Positions 29,732 to 39,630 of a DNA stretch of 39,843 nucleotides are shown in pieces. The position numbers and the translations under genes are program-made. The DNA comes from Chara braunii. Its lineage: Eukaryota > Streptophyta > Charophyceae > Charales > Characeae. Each line of letters starts with the position of its first letter. Position 1 is the first letter of the stretch. Under the pieces are notes generated by a model. The model searched no databases. It had not been told where the DNA came from and saw only the letters and a program-made list of their open reading frames with translations. The DNA lies in NCBI GenBank assembly GCA_003427395.1, contig BFEA01000152.1, positions 2,783,429 to 2,823,271 of the forward strand, in the 5' to 3' direction.

Positions 29732-30582
29732 TTTTTTTTTTTTTTTTAACACAGCTCCATCTATTGGTGGGGAGCAACACCTGCTGGAAACCGGGTCCAG
29801 CGTCCCTTGATTGTACAATTGAATACATTGTCTGCAAAGGAATAAGGAGAAATAATGCTTCTTGAATTAAAGGAAAATAACCACTCTCTTCCTCTCTGAA
29901 ATAGAGAAAAACACTACCTCTTCATCCTTTTCTAGGATGCCTGATATGCCAGTTTTAGCTAGCAGTGTTTACCCCTATAATCCATACCAAGAGCTAGGAA
30001 CAAGAGCTGATGTAGGGGGAGGGAAAGGCTCTGGGAAGTCTGCTAAAGGGCGCATAGGAATTGAAGCCTCAATAGATGTCCAATCATCAAAAACCAATTT
30101 GTAATCTCTTTTAAGCCCATTATCGTCATCATCCACTGCCCCATTCCAAATGACACTCCCAATTCTCCCGTTCTGGTTTCCGCCCAGCCAATCATGACTG
30201 AATTTATGAAAATGTTTCTGAATTTCAGCTTTGTCTGAGAGAAATTGAACTTTTTCCTTTATTTGATCCCATTTGGCTAAGATGTCTGTTTGAATTTGTT
30301 GTTTAATAGTCTCTGTGAAGTCAGGACCATCTAGTCTAGCCCCTTCCCATTCAAAAGTGCATCTCCTCATCCAAATAGCCCACAATACCGCTCTTCTCCC
30401 CATTCGAAACAGATTTTCTACGAATTCTTCATTGTTCTTGACTGATTCTGGGTCTGGGCTCCATGTCTCTAGAAGGATAACTTTCCATCCCCATGGCCAA
30501 GGGACCTGTGGGACCAACTGAGACCAGATTCGATCCCACCACCTCCGAAGCCATATTGAGCCCGGGCATTGCATGAAGATAT
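29732..30582 (-). mobile_element. L1-like LINE, copy 3 (5'-truncated)
   Basis: About 850 bp: A16 tail (plus T29732-29747), the two-hairpin module, ~170 bp of 3' untranslated sequence and the ORF2 C-terminus. Homology to copies 1 and 2 stops at about 30582. The flanking GGTCTACATTGCATGCT and GGTCTACATTGCAAGCT look like a 17-bp target duplication with one mismatch, though the site is itself a tandem repeat. Confidence 0.85.
29754..29801 (-). other. 3' two-hairpin module of LINE copy 3 (A:U type)
   Basis: gctcc (29754-29758) with ggagc (29771-29775), then gctgga (29783-29788) with tccagc (29796-29801) around a 7-nt loop. The tail follows within 6 nt. Confidence 0.8.
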
Positions 30583-30598
30583 GCGGTCTACATTGCAA
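29975..30598 (-). pseudogene. LINE copy 3 ORF2 C-terminal end
   Basis: Uninterrupted 207-residue frame, the best-preserved copy of this region in the window. It starts at the zf-RVT finger remnant (HIFMQCPGSIWLRRWWDRIW), then RRAVLWAIWMRRCTFEWEGA, FTETIKQQIQTDILAKWDQI, HDWLGGNQNGRIGS, and a proline-rich end (PLADFPEPFPPPTSALVP) to SWYGL and a stop. As a truncated insertion it has no start of its own; the first residues before the finger belong to flanking repeat DNA. Comparison with copies 1 and 2 supports the stop at 29975 as the natural ORF2 end. Confidence 0.8.
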
Positions 30599-30735
30599 GC
30601 TGATGCGGCGCTACCTCTGGTCTACATTGCATGCTGATGTGGCACTACCTCTGGTCTACATTGCATGCTGATGTGGTGCTACCTCTGGTCTACATTGCAT
30701 GCTGATGTGGCGCGATCTCCGGACTACATTGATGA
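30599..30735. repeat. 34-bp minisatellite, right portion
   Basis: Units at 30599-30632, 30633-30666 and 30667-30700 (GCTGATGTGGCACTACCTCTGG..), then a diverged unit to about 30735. Variation is confined to a few positions. Confidence 0.85.
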
Positions 30736-31095
30736 TGTGGCATATGCCACCTATCTCGACTGCTGACGTGGCACTGGCCACGCTGTCTACATGAGGTGTC
30801 TGGTTGCGTGGAGGAGGAAGATCGGGATCTGTGAATGAAGGAGGTTGGGTACTCACCTGAGGTTGCCGTCGTCGCTGGAATCTGCTGTGTCTTCACGGTC
30901 TTCACGAGATTAAGTGCCACGTGGCACTTTTGTGTGTGATCAGGAATATACTTATTATCATTGTTGATGTGGTGAGGGAAGAAGGCCGGAGGAGTGGGAT
31001 CAGAAGGGATTCTGTGTGATCTATCATCTTCTCCTTTGTCTGTTCCCCCTCCACTCTCTTCTTTGATGGTAATGAGATACTGTTTCAGTCTGTTT
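30736..31095. other. Unassigned sequence with a 16-bp palindrome
   Basis: No recognised gene. AGTGCCACGTGGCACT (30913-30928) is a perfect palindrome with a G-box core. A CAG/GTGAGT donor-like site lies on the minus strand near 30855, following a short frame without known motifs. Confidence 0.45.
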
Positions 31096-31149
31096 GAGAT
31101 TTTATTGATTTATTTATTTATTATTATTATTTTTTTTTTACTGGTAGTC

Positions 31150-31197
31150 GCTCCATCTATTGGTGGGGAGCTTCACCTGCTGGAAATCGGGTCCAAC
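31150..31197 (-). other. 3' two-hairpin module of LINE copy 2 (A:U type)
   Basis: gctcc (31150-31154) with ggagc (31167-31171), and gctgga (31179-31184) with tccaac (31192-31197) around a 7-nt loop. One pair is G:U in the element RNA. Confidence 0.8.
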
Positions 31198-31429
31198 GTC
31201 CCTTGAATATACATGTGAGAACATAGTTGTCAGAGCGTCTTGGATAAGTACCTTTGAATATTCTGACTGGAGCTCCTCACTCAGCCCAGGGATGGGAAAA
31301 TAGTAGGAGAAACATTGCCTCTTCACCCTTTTTTTCAGGGTGCCAGAAAAACTATTAACCCTAGCTGTGTTGCTCCTAAAAGGTATATTCCTACTTAAAT
31401 TGCCTTTATATTCCATACCAAGAACTGGG

Positions 31430-32260
31430 AGCAAGAGCTGTCTCAGGAGGAGGGAAAGGATCGGGGAATTTCAATAAAGGGCGCATGGGCACTGAAGCCT
31501 CTATATTAGTCCAATCACCAAATTCCAATTTGTAATCCCTTCGAATCTCATCATTATCATCGTCCAATGCCCCATCCCATTTGATTTTCCCCAGTCTCCC
31601 TCCCTGATTCCCACCCAGCCAGCTGCAACTGAATTTCCGAATATGAGTTTGAATTTCTTATTTATTTGAAAGAAATTGAATCTTTTCTTTGACTTGTGTC
31701 CATTTGAGAAGGATGTCTATTTGGATTTGTTGCTTAATAGTGTCAGTGAAGTTTGGACTATCCAGTCTGGACCCTTCCCACTCATAAGTGCATCTCCTCA
31801 TCCAGATGGCCCACATAACAGCTCTTCGCCCTATACGGAACATATCATATATAAAATCTTCCTGAATTTCCATTGGATCTAGTATCGGGTTCCATGTCCC
31901 TAAAAGAATAATTCCCCACCCCTATGGCCATGGAACTTGGGGGACTAATTGAGACCAGATACGGTCCCACCACCTCCATAGCCAAATGGCACCCAGACAT
32001 TGCATGAATATGTGTTCAATAGTTTCAGGAATTGTTCTACTAGGGAAAGTTGATCTACACAATTTGCACCACCTTGAGGCAATTTCTTTCTGCTCTAAGG
32101 ATGATCTGTTAATTAACCAGTCATTTGTTGGAAGACATCTGTGTTCAATCTGCCATTGACGAGCAACAATTTTGGTTGGTTTGTCTTTAACCGATTTGAA
32201 CTATCTGGCTGGCCTCAACTCCTCCTTACTAATGTTGAGATGTTTCATCCATCTGGAGGA
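31430..32260 (-). pseudogene. LINE copy 2 ORF2: zf-RVT-like finger and C-terminus
   Basis: Reading in shifted frames gives HRCLPTNDWLINRSS, then CKLC and, about 16 residues later, ETIEHIFMQC, so the CX2C..HX4C ligands are intact. It continues with WLWRWWDRIWSQLVP and an open block at 31873-31658 (MRRCTYEWEGSRLDSPNFTD). The zf-RVT domain is a zinc-binding region found after the RT of plant non-LTR elements and is thought to bind nucleic acid. Several stops interrupt it. Confidence 0.7.
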
Positions 32261-32316
32261 CACCCTATCTTTTAGATTAATCTTCGGACGCAGCATCCGA
32301 TAGATTGATTTAACTT

Positions 32317-33120
32317 TTAATAATGAATAGTAATTTCATATGATCTACTATGCTTGCCTATTTTGATTTCAGAGCTCCATACCCAATTGGTTGGATCTAG
32401 TGGCAACTTTATAATTGGGATGTCTGGTTTGAAGGCTAACCAAGAATCTTTTCTTTTGATTACTCTTATTCTGTAAATTTGATGGGTTTGGACCCATCTA
32501 ATTTCCCCTTGTCCTTGTCCTACTGGAGTGGCGATATTGTTTGATGACAAAGAAAAAATCAATAAAAGAATATCTCAATTTTTGAATTTATCAAGAATCA
32601 TACCAATTAACTGGGGTTGAGTTTTGATTGTTACCCAGTCATTCATCATTAATTTGGGGCCTCCCCTGAGAATACGTATCCAATCTAGTGGGATGAGTTC
32701 GATAATCCTTTCCAAAGCTACAGTCGGGTGGTGACAGTAGCGAAGGTGAATCTGTAATAAGGATGGATCTATCCAATCATTGGTTTCAACATCCCATAGA
32801 TCATATATTCTCAAGATTCCTCTATTTACCCAACTCTTTCAGGGCGAGCGCATACAATGGAGGACGTACCCCTGAGAATCCCGGATCCACCTATTATCGA
32901 ACAGAGGTTGCTGGCAGACCTCCTCCCAATGATCTGGTGAGATATTATCTGTAAGGGGAATTTTCCTCCAAGTTTTAAACAAGGTAACCCAAAATGGGTC
33001 CTTTTTCAGGTCTTGTCTGATTGCCTGCCTGTTTGAGACGGTGGTTGTCATAATAGGATTAGAAATTCCTCTAGGGATTGACCAAGATCGATTCTCCAAC
33101 CATAACAAGAGGTCAATATT
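32317..33120 (-). pseudogene. LINE copy 2 ORF2: segment between RT and zinc finger
   Basis: Counterpart of 4947-5801. Three frames carry WRKIPLTDNISPDHWEEVCQ, then LRYCHHPTVALERIIELIPL and DWIRILRGGPKLMMNDWVTI, then GEIRWVQTHQIYRIRVIKRK and PDIPIIKLPLDPTNWVWS. Function within ORF2 is unknown beyond being a conserved thumb-to-finger linker. Confidence 0.7.
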
Positions 33121-33265
33121 TGATTTGTTCTAAGGCCAAGGCTGACCATGGGGTTTGAGAGTTGAAAAGCAAACGTTGAATCCATTGAATAGAAAGGGAC
33201 TTGGTCTGAGTTGAGGGGTCAAAAATTCTCAATCCACCCCCTGCTTTTGGTTGAATTACTGATTG

Positions 33266-34338
33266 TCATGCTACCCTACTGATAACATTGTTAAGTTCAT
33301 GATTACCCCTCCATAAGAAAGCACTTAACTGACGTTGGAGAGCCTTAAGAGAGTTTTTATCCATAGACCAGATCGCTGACTTATACCAGATAGATGCAAG
33401 GACTACATTATTGATTATCAGAGATCTGTCAAAAACCGAGGTATGTTTGTTCTTCCGCAACTCCAATTTGGTCTCAGCAGGTTGAGAGATCCATTCATTA
33501 TGAGATTTTGGCTGACCCTCAGCTGACAATAAGACCCCTAACACTCTAATGGGAGTGTCCAAGGATAGTCACTTTATTCTGGGAAGCTCTGGTGGTCTCC
33601 CTCCTTGGTGATGAATCCACCAACCTGTTGTTTTGTTTCCCTAATTAATCTTCACATCTGAAAGACGACAGAATCTATCCATCATCTTTTGAATTTCGGT
33701 CATATTTTCATGGGAAGCATCAACCATAAGGGATAAATCTTCCGCAAAAAGAGAGCAAACCTGAATTGCTTCCTCGGGAATACTAGTGACTTGTATACGC
33801 CGAATATCTTTATGTTGTCTCAAATTTGTTGCTAGTGCTTCCATGATTATGACAAAAAGAAAAGGTGCAAGAGGATCGCCTTGTCTAACTGATCTCTCTA
33901 ACGGGATGGGGGGGGCACATTGTTGTTGACCATGACCTTGGTTGTGGCATTCTTGTGTAAGATTTTTATTCATCTTCTAAAGCAAGGACCAAAATTAAAT
34001 TTGTCTAGACACATGTCCAGAAAAAATCAATCCACATGATCATATATTTTTTCAAAATCAATAAATATAAAGGTTGCATTGTGTTTGGACTGACGAAAAA
34101 ATTTAAGTAATCCATTTACCAATAGGATATTGTCTTGAATGTTTCTGTCGGCTATGAATCTAGTTTGAGATGGATGTATAATTTCTGGAATAATTGTAGA
34201 TATTTTATCTGTTAGTGCTTTAGCTACTAATTTATAAATCATTGTTAGCAGGGTAATCGGGCAATAATTCCTTATATTGGACTTATCTCCTTTCTTGTAG
34301 AGTAGTGTAAGCACTCCTTGTCCCACAAATTCTCTCAT
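33266..34338 (-). pseudogene. LINE copy 2 ORF2: reverse transcriptase
   Basis: Three frames. Upstream: LTLLYKKGDKSNIRNYCPIT, HPSQTRFIADRNIQDN, motif A FIFIDFEKIYDHVD with the catalytic Asp kept. Middle (33973-33641): RSVRQGDPLAPFLFVIIMEAL and motif C as CSLFAEDLSLM, where the second Asp of the usual FADD is Glu. Downstream (33562-33266): IRVLGVLLSAEGQPK, FDRSLIINNVVLASIWYKSA. Copy 1 has the opposite pattern (motif A lost, motif C kept), so the two copies decayed independently. Confidence 0.88.
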
Positions 34339-34485
34339 TTCTCCTTAGCTCCATACTGCGTGATAATAATCCATCTGATCTTCTGAGATAGAGTCCCATA
34401 GTACTTCCCACAGTTCTTTAGGAAGACCATCAATACCTGGGGACTTATCTTCTTTCATTAGTAAGAAGGCTTTCCAGATTTCTTC

Positions 34486-34835
34486 TTAAGAAAGAGGTCT
34501 CTCCATCATTTCCTTATGTTCATCTGATAATGATTTGTTTAACAGTCGAAGGGAGTCTACTATTTCCACCTTACGTTGATCTATAGGGATGAGATTGTTT
34601 TGTGAAGTGAAGAGTGACTTAAAAAAAATTCTAACTATTTTAGTACAATCAGAAGTCGAGGTGACCAAGTTCTTATTAGGGTCGAACGGGTTCTCAAGAG
34701 CTTCAATAATAGTTTGTTTTTTTCTAGTTCTGACCATTGCAAAAAATTGCGCATCCATTGAACCCTCATATCTTGGCATATGAGCTTTCCCCTAATTCTT
34801 AGTCTTTGCCATCTATATTCCATTTGGGTCAACAA
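34486..34835 (-). pseudogene. LINE copy 2 ORF2: region before RT
   Basis: EGSMDAQFFAMVRTRKKQTI and following residues match copy 1 at 17431-18006 (GSMDASFFAMVRARLGRTI). The KSPGIDG-type signature can be followed in shifted frames toward 34430. Stops and frameshifts are frequent. Confidence 0.65.
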
Positions 34836-35279
34836 CTAATTTTCCATGGATTGTAGTTCTTGTGCTAATGATTCTAACAATTTTTGGTCCCCTTGTTTCT
34901 CTGTATTTGACTCTTGATTTTGTAATTCATGGATTCTGTTGTGGATGAGAGTTTCTTTAGCGCGTCTCTGTTTTGCCAATATTTTAGCGTATTCATTGCA
35001 TTTACGACCTAGAAAAGCGAGACCGTTATTGAACCATTTTACATCATCATTCAGATACTCCCTCTGTTCCCTCCAAAAGTTTCAACATCTCGAAGGTAGT
35101 CAAGGAAACAATCATTTTTTAGATGAGAGGTATTAAGGTGATAATACCCTTTCCCTTGGTCAGATTTCTTTCTGAAAGAAAAAATTGCCACACACATGGC
35201 ATGGTCCAGACCTGGGAGAGGACTTTTTGAAAAAAAATCTGCTAATTAAAGAGCTCCTTGTATTTCTTCTTACACTAAG

Positions 35280-35955
35280 ATTAAATTAATACAAGATTTT
35301 GAACTGTGATTGGAAGTACTCTTTCTGAAGCAAGTGAAGGTTTTGATCATCGGATTTAGTCTTCTATATGAATCAAATAGATTGAGGGTTTGGCATAGGG
35401 TAGCAATTATCCTTTCATCCTGTGTTATGTAGGAAGGGCACAGGGAAGGGAGACGCCACCTGTCTAGGTGACGATCCGGGGCAGCATTAAAATCCTCAGT
35501 TATGATTAAGGGGACACCTACTGGGAGGCGAGGGAAGATGTTTCCAAAAAAAAAAGTCTTTCCCCTACCTCATTAGGACCATACACACAAAGGATACCCA
35601 CAATTACTAGTTCAAGCATGACTAAAACGTAAACTCACCTACCCTGTTCAAAGTCTACTATTGAGTAGGTAATTTCTGCTCTAGACAAGGGGGGGATCCA
35701 AATAGCAACACCTGAACTCCCTGGAGAGATAGCATGTGCTCTGTATGATTGGTGAGACCATATTTATTTATGATGGTAGTTATGCATTTCTGTATTCATC
35801 AAGTGGGTTTCCTGGATACATATCACATCTGACCATTCTTTTCCATCTATACCTTTTAATTGGTCATAAAGCGCTTGTCTTTTGCTCATTTTGGCCGAAG
35901 CCAGACCGTTGACATTAAATGATTTGAGGTCTATCTGCTTGTCTCCTGAGCATTT
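35280..35955 (-). pseudogene. LINE copy 2 ORF2: APE-type endonuclease
   Basis: From about 35955: LKSFNVNGLASAKMSKRQA, DVICIQETHLMNTEMHNY, SSGVAIWIPPLSRAEI, ILCVYGPNEVGERLF, VPLIITEDFNAAPDRHLDRW, SYRRLNPMIKTFTCFRK. The QETH Glu is kept, while the usual GDFN reads EDFN. Copy 2 keeps Trp where copy 1 has a stop (EWSDVICIQE). At least two stops and a homopolymer-associated shift (35543-35552) interrupt it. Confidence 0.8.
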
Positions 35956-36169
35956 TCCAATCCTTGTCTTTATTGTCTAAAGCATCTATAATTCTTATTA
36001 TTTCTATTTTAAGTATAGCGAGTTGACCAGATGGACTTCACCAGAGCCTAGACGGGTAAAATACATGTTTTCTACAGACTTTTTCAGGGGCCTTAATCCA
36101 GCAGACCCCCCCCTTCCATGATTCCATACCTCTACACTCTAGATAGGAGAATCCCAATGTCATCCTCTG

Positions 36170-37461
36170 ACCAAAAAAGGTCTGCCTTAATTTTGAGCAT
36201 TTGAATGTCCATCAATGATTCTTGACCAAACCACCTCAGATTTTCTTGTTTTGTCCCTTCATACTTTAAATATACATCTCTCTCTGCTATCCTTTGTTCC
36301 TCCGTTATTAGTGTGAGGGTAGTTATTCCTCCTAGGGGGAAATTCTCCTTAATGAATTTTAATATTTCTAATTTTATTCAGGATTCCCCTGTTATTCCCC
36401 CTGTTAAAGAGACTAGGGATGAAAACTGAGATTTGATACCATGCAATGTTACCTCCCCGTACATCGCGACAACCCAACCTGCCAATTTGTTCCTATGCAT
36501 CTAACTGGCAAGACGACAATTCCAGTTTTTGATGGGGGGAGCTCCCCTTGGCCATGTATCATACGATACCTGAGTTTTTGTCGTTTGCTGATGAGAGTTA
36601 TTTCTTGCAGGTTTGGAACTTGTTCTTCCTCTTCCTGTAGCCCTTTAATTTCTGCATTTGTCTTCTGCATTGAAAGGTTTTTCCCCTGTCTTGAAAGATG
36701 CAAAAATTTTTTTCCCCCAGTAATTTCAGATACAATTTCTTTACATTCATGAGGAATCTTCTTACTGACATCGAATAGCAGTTTGGGAGGGCTCTCCTCA
36801 TCACAAACAGAGGAAGGGGCTCTCATCTTTTCCACCACATAACTAGAGGTCTCGTTGTCCTCTCCAAAGACTGGTACCCTTCTCTCTAAGCTCCCTTCAA
36901 TGACAACCTCTTTCCCAAATCGTGCTGTCCTTTGTGACAAGTTCTCAGTCGATTGTTGAAAATGTATTACACCTGAAACTGCTGGAATTAAGTCCTTACC
37001 ATCAGATTGTAACACTACTCCGGACGGACTGAGAATCGGAAGATCATTCCCACTCTCTGAAATTTCTTTTCCCCAGTAATTTCAGATACAATTTCTTTAC
37101 ATTCATGAGGAATTTTCTTACTGCCATTAAATAGCAGTTTGGGAGGGCTCTCCTCATCACCAACAGAGGAAGGGGCTCTCATATTTTCCACTACATAACT
37201 GGAGGTGTCTTTGTCCTCTCCAGAGACTGGTGCCCTTCTCTCTAAGCTTCCTTCAATGACAACCTCTTTCCCAAATCCTGTTATCCTTTGTGACAAGTTC
37301 TCAGTCGATTGTTGAAAATGTATTACAGTTAAAACTGCTGGAATTAAGTCCTTACCATCAGATTGTAATACTACTCCGATCCTACTGATGTTTGACGACT
37401 TATGAGTATCTGCCAGATTGGGTTCATTACAAAAATTAAAAAAAATAGGAAAAAGAGTCAC
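36170..37461 (-). pseudogene. LINE copy 2 ORF1: C-terminal extension with internal duplication
   Basis: Contains a ~119-residue unit present twice (37378-37066 and 37021-36714), each with VLQSDGKDLIPAV, FQQSTENLSQR, FGKEVVIEGSLERR and IPHECKEIVSEITG. Then the block shared with copy 1: ISKRQKLRYRMIHGQ, PSKTGIVVLPVR, WQVGLS; and further on FIKENFPLGGITTL, AERDVYLKYEGTKQENLRWF, QMLKIKADLFWSEDD. No named domain was recognised. Stops and a frame change separate the parts. Confidence 0.65.
36714..37378. repeat. Tandem duplication, period ~357 bp, within LINE ORF1
   Basis: 36714-37021 and 37070-37378 are closely similar. The period is about 357 (356 at one end, 357 at the other), so the duplication was nearly or exactly a multiple of three. 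Confidence 0.85.
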
Positions 37462-37567
37462 CCCCCCCTGCCACCGCCCCCGCTCCCCAATTCCACAAGG
37501 TCAAGGTCTGCGTGTGCCAAGTTTGGTGTTTGTTGGGGTCTTGGAGATGACTGTTCTGGCCAGCCCT

Positions 37568-38117
37568 TATCCAGCGGCCCAGCTCAGTTAGTTAGGCACG
37601 CAAGTGGCATTCAAGAGGTTGTGGATTCAAGCCCCACAACCACCTGCTGCGCACTTAGTGCTAACCAGCGGTGATAATCCGCTTGATACCTCCGATCGGT
37701 ATTAGCAGGGTCTTTGGCCAACACGGGTGTGAGTGTGAGTGTGAGTGTGAGTGGGTTGTGTGTGGTTTGTGGGAGAGTGTTGGCCTTAGACACTGCTGTT
37801 ATTCGGTTGGAGGCGGGGGACGATGAAAAGGGAGGCGCAGCTGCTGGCAAAATGCTCGGTCTTTGCGTTAGCCGGATCCCCACCGATGATCCCACCCCAT
37901 CCTCGACCACCATGGTTGGGGCGGGGGGTAACATGCATCCCCTCTGATGGCTGGAGGGAGACAACAAAGCTATGTTTGCAGGGGTCCCCTGTATAAGCCT
38001 TAGGCGTAGTGGTAGGTAGGTAGTGAAGGTGAATTGAAAGAGTTTGAAAGATGATGAAAGATTTGAGAGAAGAATATAGCGTAGTTAAAAAAATAAAAAT
38101 AAAAATAAAAATAAATC
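37568..38117 (+). mobile_element. tRNA-derived SINE
   Basis: A tRNA-like head carries an A-box-like CAGCTCAGTTAG (37580-37591) and a B-box-like GATTCAAGCCC (37624-37634; one mismatch to GGTTCRANYCC). They are 44 nt apart start to start, as in a tRNA. The B box sits in a T-arm-like GTGGATTCAAGCCCCAC. A unique body with a (GTGTGA)n stretch (37728-37755) leads to an A-rich tail of AAAAAT units (38087-38117). Its 3' end lacks the two-hairpin module, so it would belong to another LINE partner. The exact 5' end and target duplication are uncertain. Confidence 0.65.
37580..37634 (+). promoter_or_regulatory. Internal pol III promoter (A and B boxes)
   Basis: A box 37580-37591 and B box 37624-37634 in the SINE head. 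Both are imperfect, as in old SINE copies. Confidence 0.55.
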
Positions 38118-38164
38118 CTGAATTTTATTTTATTTTATTTTTTATTTTTATTTTTTTCCTGAAA
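38116..38164. repeat. T-rich tract between TCCTGAA direct repeats
   Basis: A (TTTTA)n tract is flanked by tcctgaa at 38116-38122 and about 38157-38163. It may be another tail-only insertion in the opposite orientation, abutting the SINE tail. Confidence 0.45.
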
Positions 38165-38625
38165 GCTTAGGGTGTTGTAGAGGCCAAGGATCAGACCCGC
38201 GGTGACTGCTGGCAGCGACAGCCAATGGTTGTTCTGACAGGATAGGCCACTTACCCGACCCATACCCACGTTAATACTCTCAGCGCACCCCCTGTCCCTA
38301 CTATCCTACCTCAGTGTGACCAACACTCAAGACCATCACGTACCAGTATTGAGGGCAACTTGGACCAGACAGCAGTGACAAGCACCAAGGCTGGGCCAAC
38401 CCCCCAGCCCTACTAGAAGCGGAAGCGGACGAACCTTGCCGTACGGGAACTTCGGACGCCAGGCTCGTGCAATCTTCTACATGCCCAATTCAGAGAGTCT
38501 ATCCAGCAGGAGTACCTCAGCAAGGCAAGCCAGCGCCCACGGACACATCCTACTGTCCTTCCCCTAACTTACCCAAGGCTAGGCGGAACTCAGAGTAGCC
38601 GGAGCGACTTATATCCCTACCCTTT
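38165..38625. other. Unassigned sequence
   Basis: No gene or known repeat was seen. GC content is higher than in the neighbouring tails. It may be the target of the flanking SINE insertions. Confidence 0.45.
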
Positions 38626-39240
38626 TTTCTTTTTTCTTTTTTTTTGAGCAAGTGCTCCATTCTATTCGAGGGGAGCAACACGTGCTGGGAACCGGGCCCA
38701 GCGTCCCAATACAGATCATTGAGAACATTTGAGGTTGTTTGAGGTCATTTGAGATAATGGGGCCATTACCCGACTTCGGCTGAGAACAATCTGTGAACAC
38801 GATGAGATTCAGAAACATGGGGAGGATCCTGAGTATCTAATGACCTATTAGGGAATTACTCATGCAATAACATGCCACAGAGGTCCTACGAATGCTCACT
38901 ACCCTCAGGTTCCCCGACAAACCCTTCTAAGACTTCCTAACACCGTCTTACTCCCTGCTGAGCTCTTGCAGGCCTCATGCCCCCACCCTGCTGAGTTACA
39001 GGGCAACACAACTGGCCCCAGCGCCGACCAGCGTCATCCCAACAACAACCCTTGGTCGTCCTTTGGGATGCCCACCCCAAAGCATCCCCAGATCTCTCTA
39101 CCAGGTCTAACGCTCCTGCATCAGCAGGTTACAGGGCAACACCCCAGCACCGCCCAGCGTCATTCTGGCATCGACTGGCCACAGATCACTGAGTATAACA
39201 ACATCGAAAACGCCTAAGATGGATTGCTAAGAAACCCTAA
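38626..39240 (-). mobile_element. SINE-like poly(A) retroelement, copy c
   Basis: Minus-strand element with an A-rich tail interrupted by G (plus 38622-38645), hairpin module (38654-38702) and the body motif GGGGCCATTACCCGACTTCGGC (38756-38778) shared with copies a and b. Its inner part holds two degenerate units (about 38965-39035 and 39100-39165) of the 38965-39630 array rather than the 270-bp unit. The 5' end is not defined. Confidence 0.55.
38654..38702 (-). other. 3' two-hairpin module (G:C type), copy c
   Basis: gctcc (38654-38658) with ggagc (38672-38676); gctggg (38684-38689) with cccagc (38697-38702) around a 7-nt loop. Confidence 0.75.
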
Positions 39241-39630
39241 AGTCCTAAGACATTCATTAGAACAATCAACTTTTTTTGTTCTTTTCATTCAGACTCTACC
39301 AAGTCAATAGAATATGTGTGTCAAAAAGCATCCCCATCACAAATCAGATAGGTGAAACCTATTCAATCCACCTATGACCACCACCAGCATGGCTAATTTC
39401 AGCACGAACAGAAGCTCTTCCAGGCCTCCTGCTCCCATCAGGTTAGGTTAAAGAGTTGCACCACCTTGCTCCAACACCGGCCAGCATTGCTCCAGTTATG
39501 ACCCCTATGACCACTGGGACTGCCCCCTCAAACAGCCCCCCAGAGCTCTCTACCAGGCCTCACGCCCCCACTAAGCTAGGTCACAGAGTTGCGCCACCTA
39601 GCTTCGGCTCCGGCCAGCGTTGCTCCAGCA
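38965..39630. repeat. Degenerate ~135-bp tandem units
   Basis: Four units, at about 38965, 39100, 39420 and 39555, share a core of CAGGCCTCACGCCCCCAC, GTTACAGGGCAACAC or GTCACAGAGTTGCGCCACC, and CCGGCCAGCGT. All lie in the same orientation although the flanking elements point opposite ways. Short open frames through them have no known motif. Confidence 0.65.

Larger units (their letters stand above)
31096..37461 (-). mobile_element. L1-like LINE, copy 2 (lacks 5' part)
   Basis: Minus-strand LINE with an A-rich tail of imperfect TAA/TAAA units (31096-31139), hairpin module, 3' untranslated region, ORF2 (about 31420-35955) and the C-terminal extension of ORF1 (about 36170-37461). Sequence corresponding to the ORF1 knuckle and DUF4283-like region is absent, so the copy is 5'-truncated or its end was lost near 37.45 kb. 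It is uninterrupted by other insertions and served to order the domains of copy 1. No convincing target duplication was found. Confidence 0.85.

Noticed and set aside
36441-36752. Plus-strand frame of 103 codons with Cys and Ser
   Set aside because: It is the antisense of LINE ORF1 coding sequence.
37568-37640. Functional tRNA gene
   Set aside because: The boxes are at tRNA spacing, but the stems are mismatched and the sequence runs into a long body and A-rich tail, which fits a SINE.
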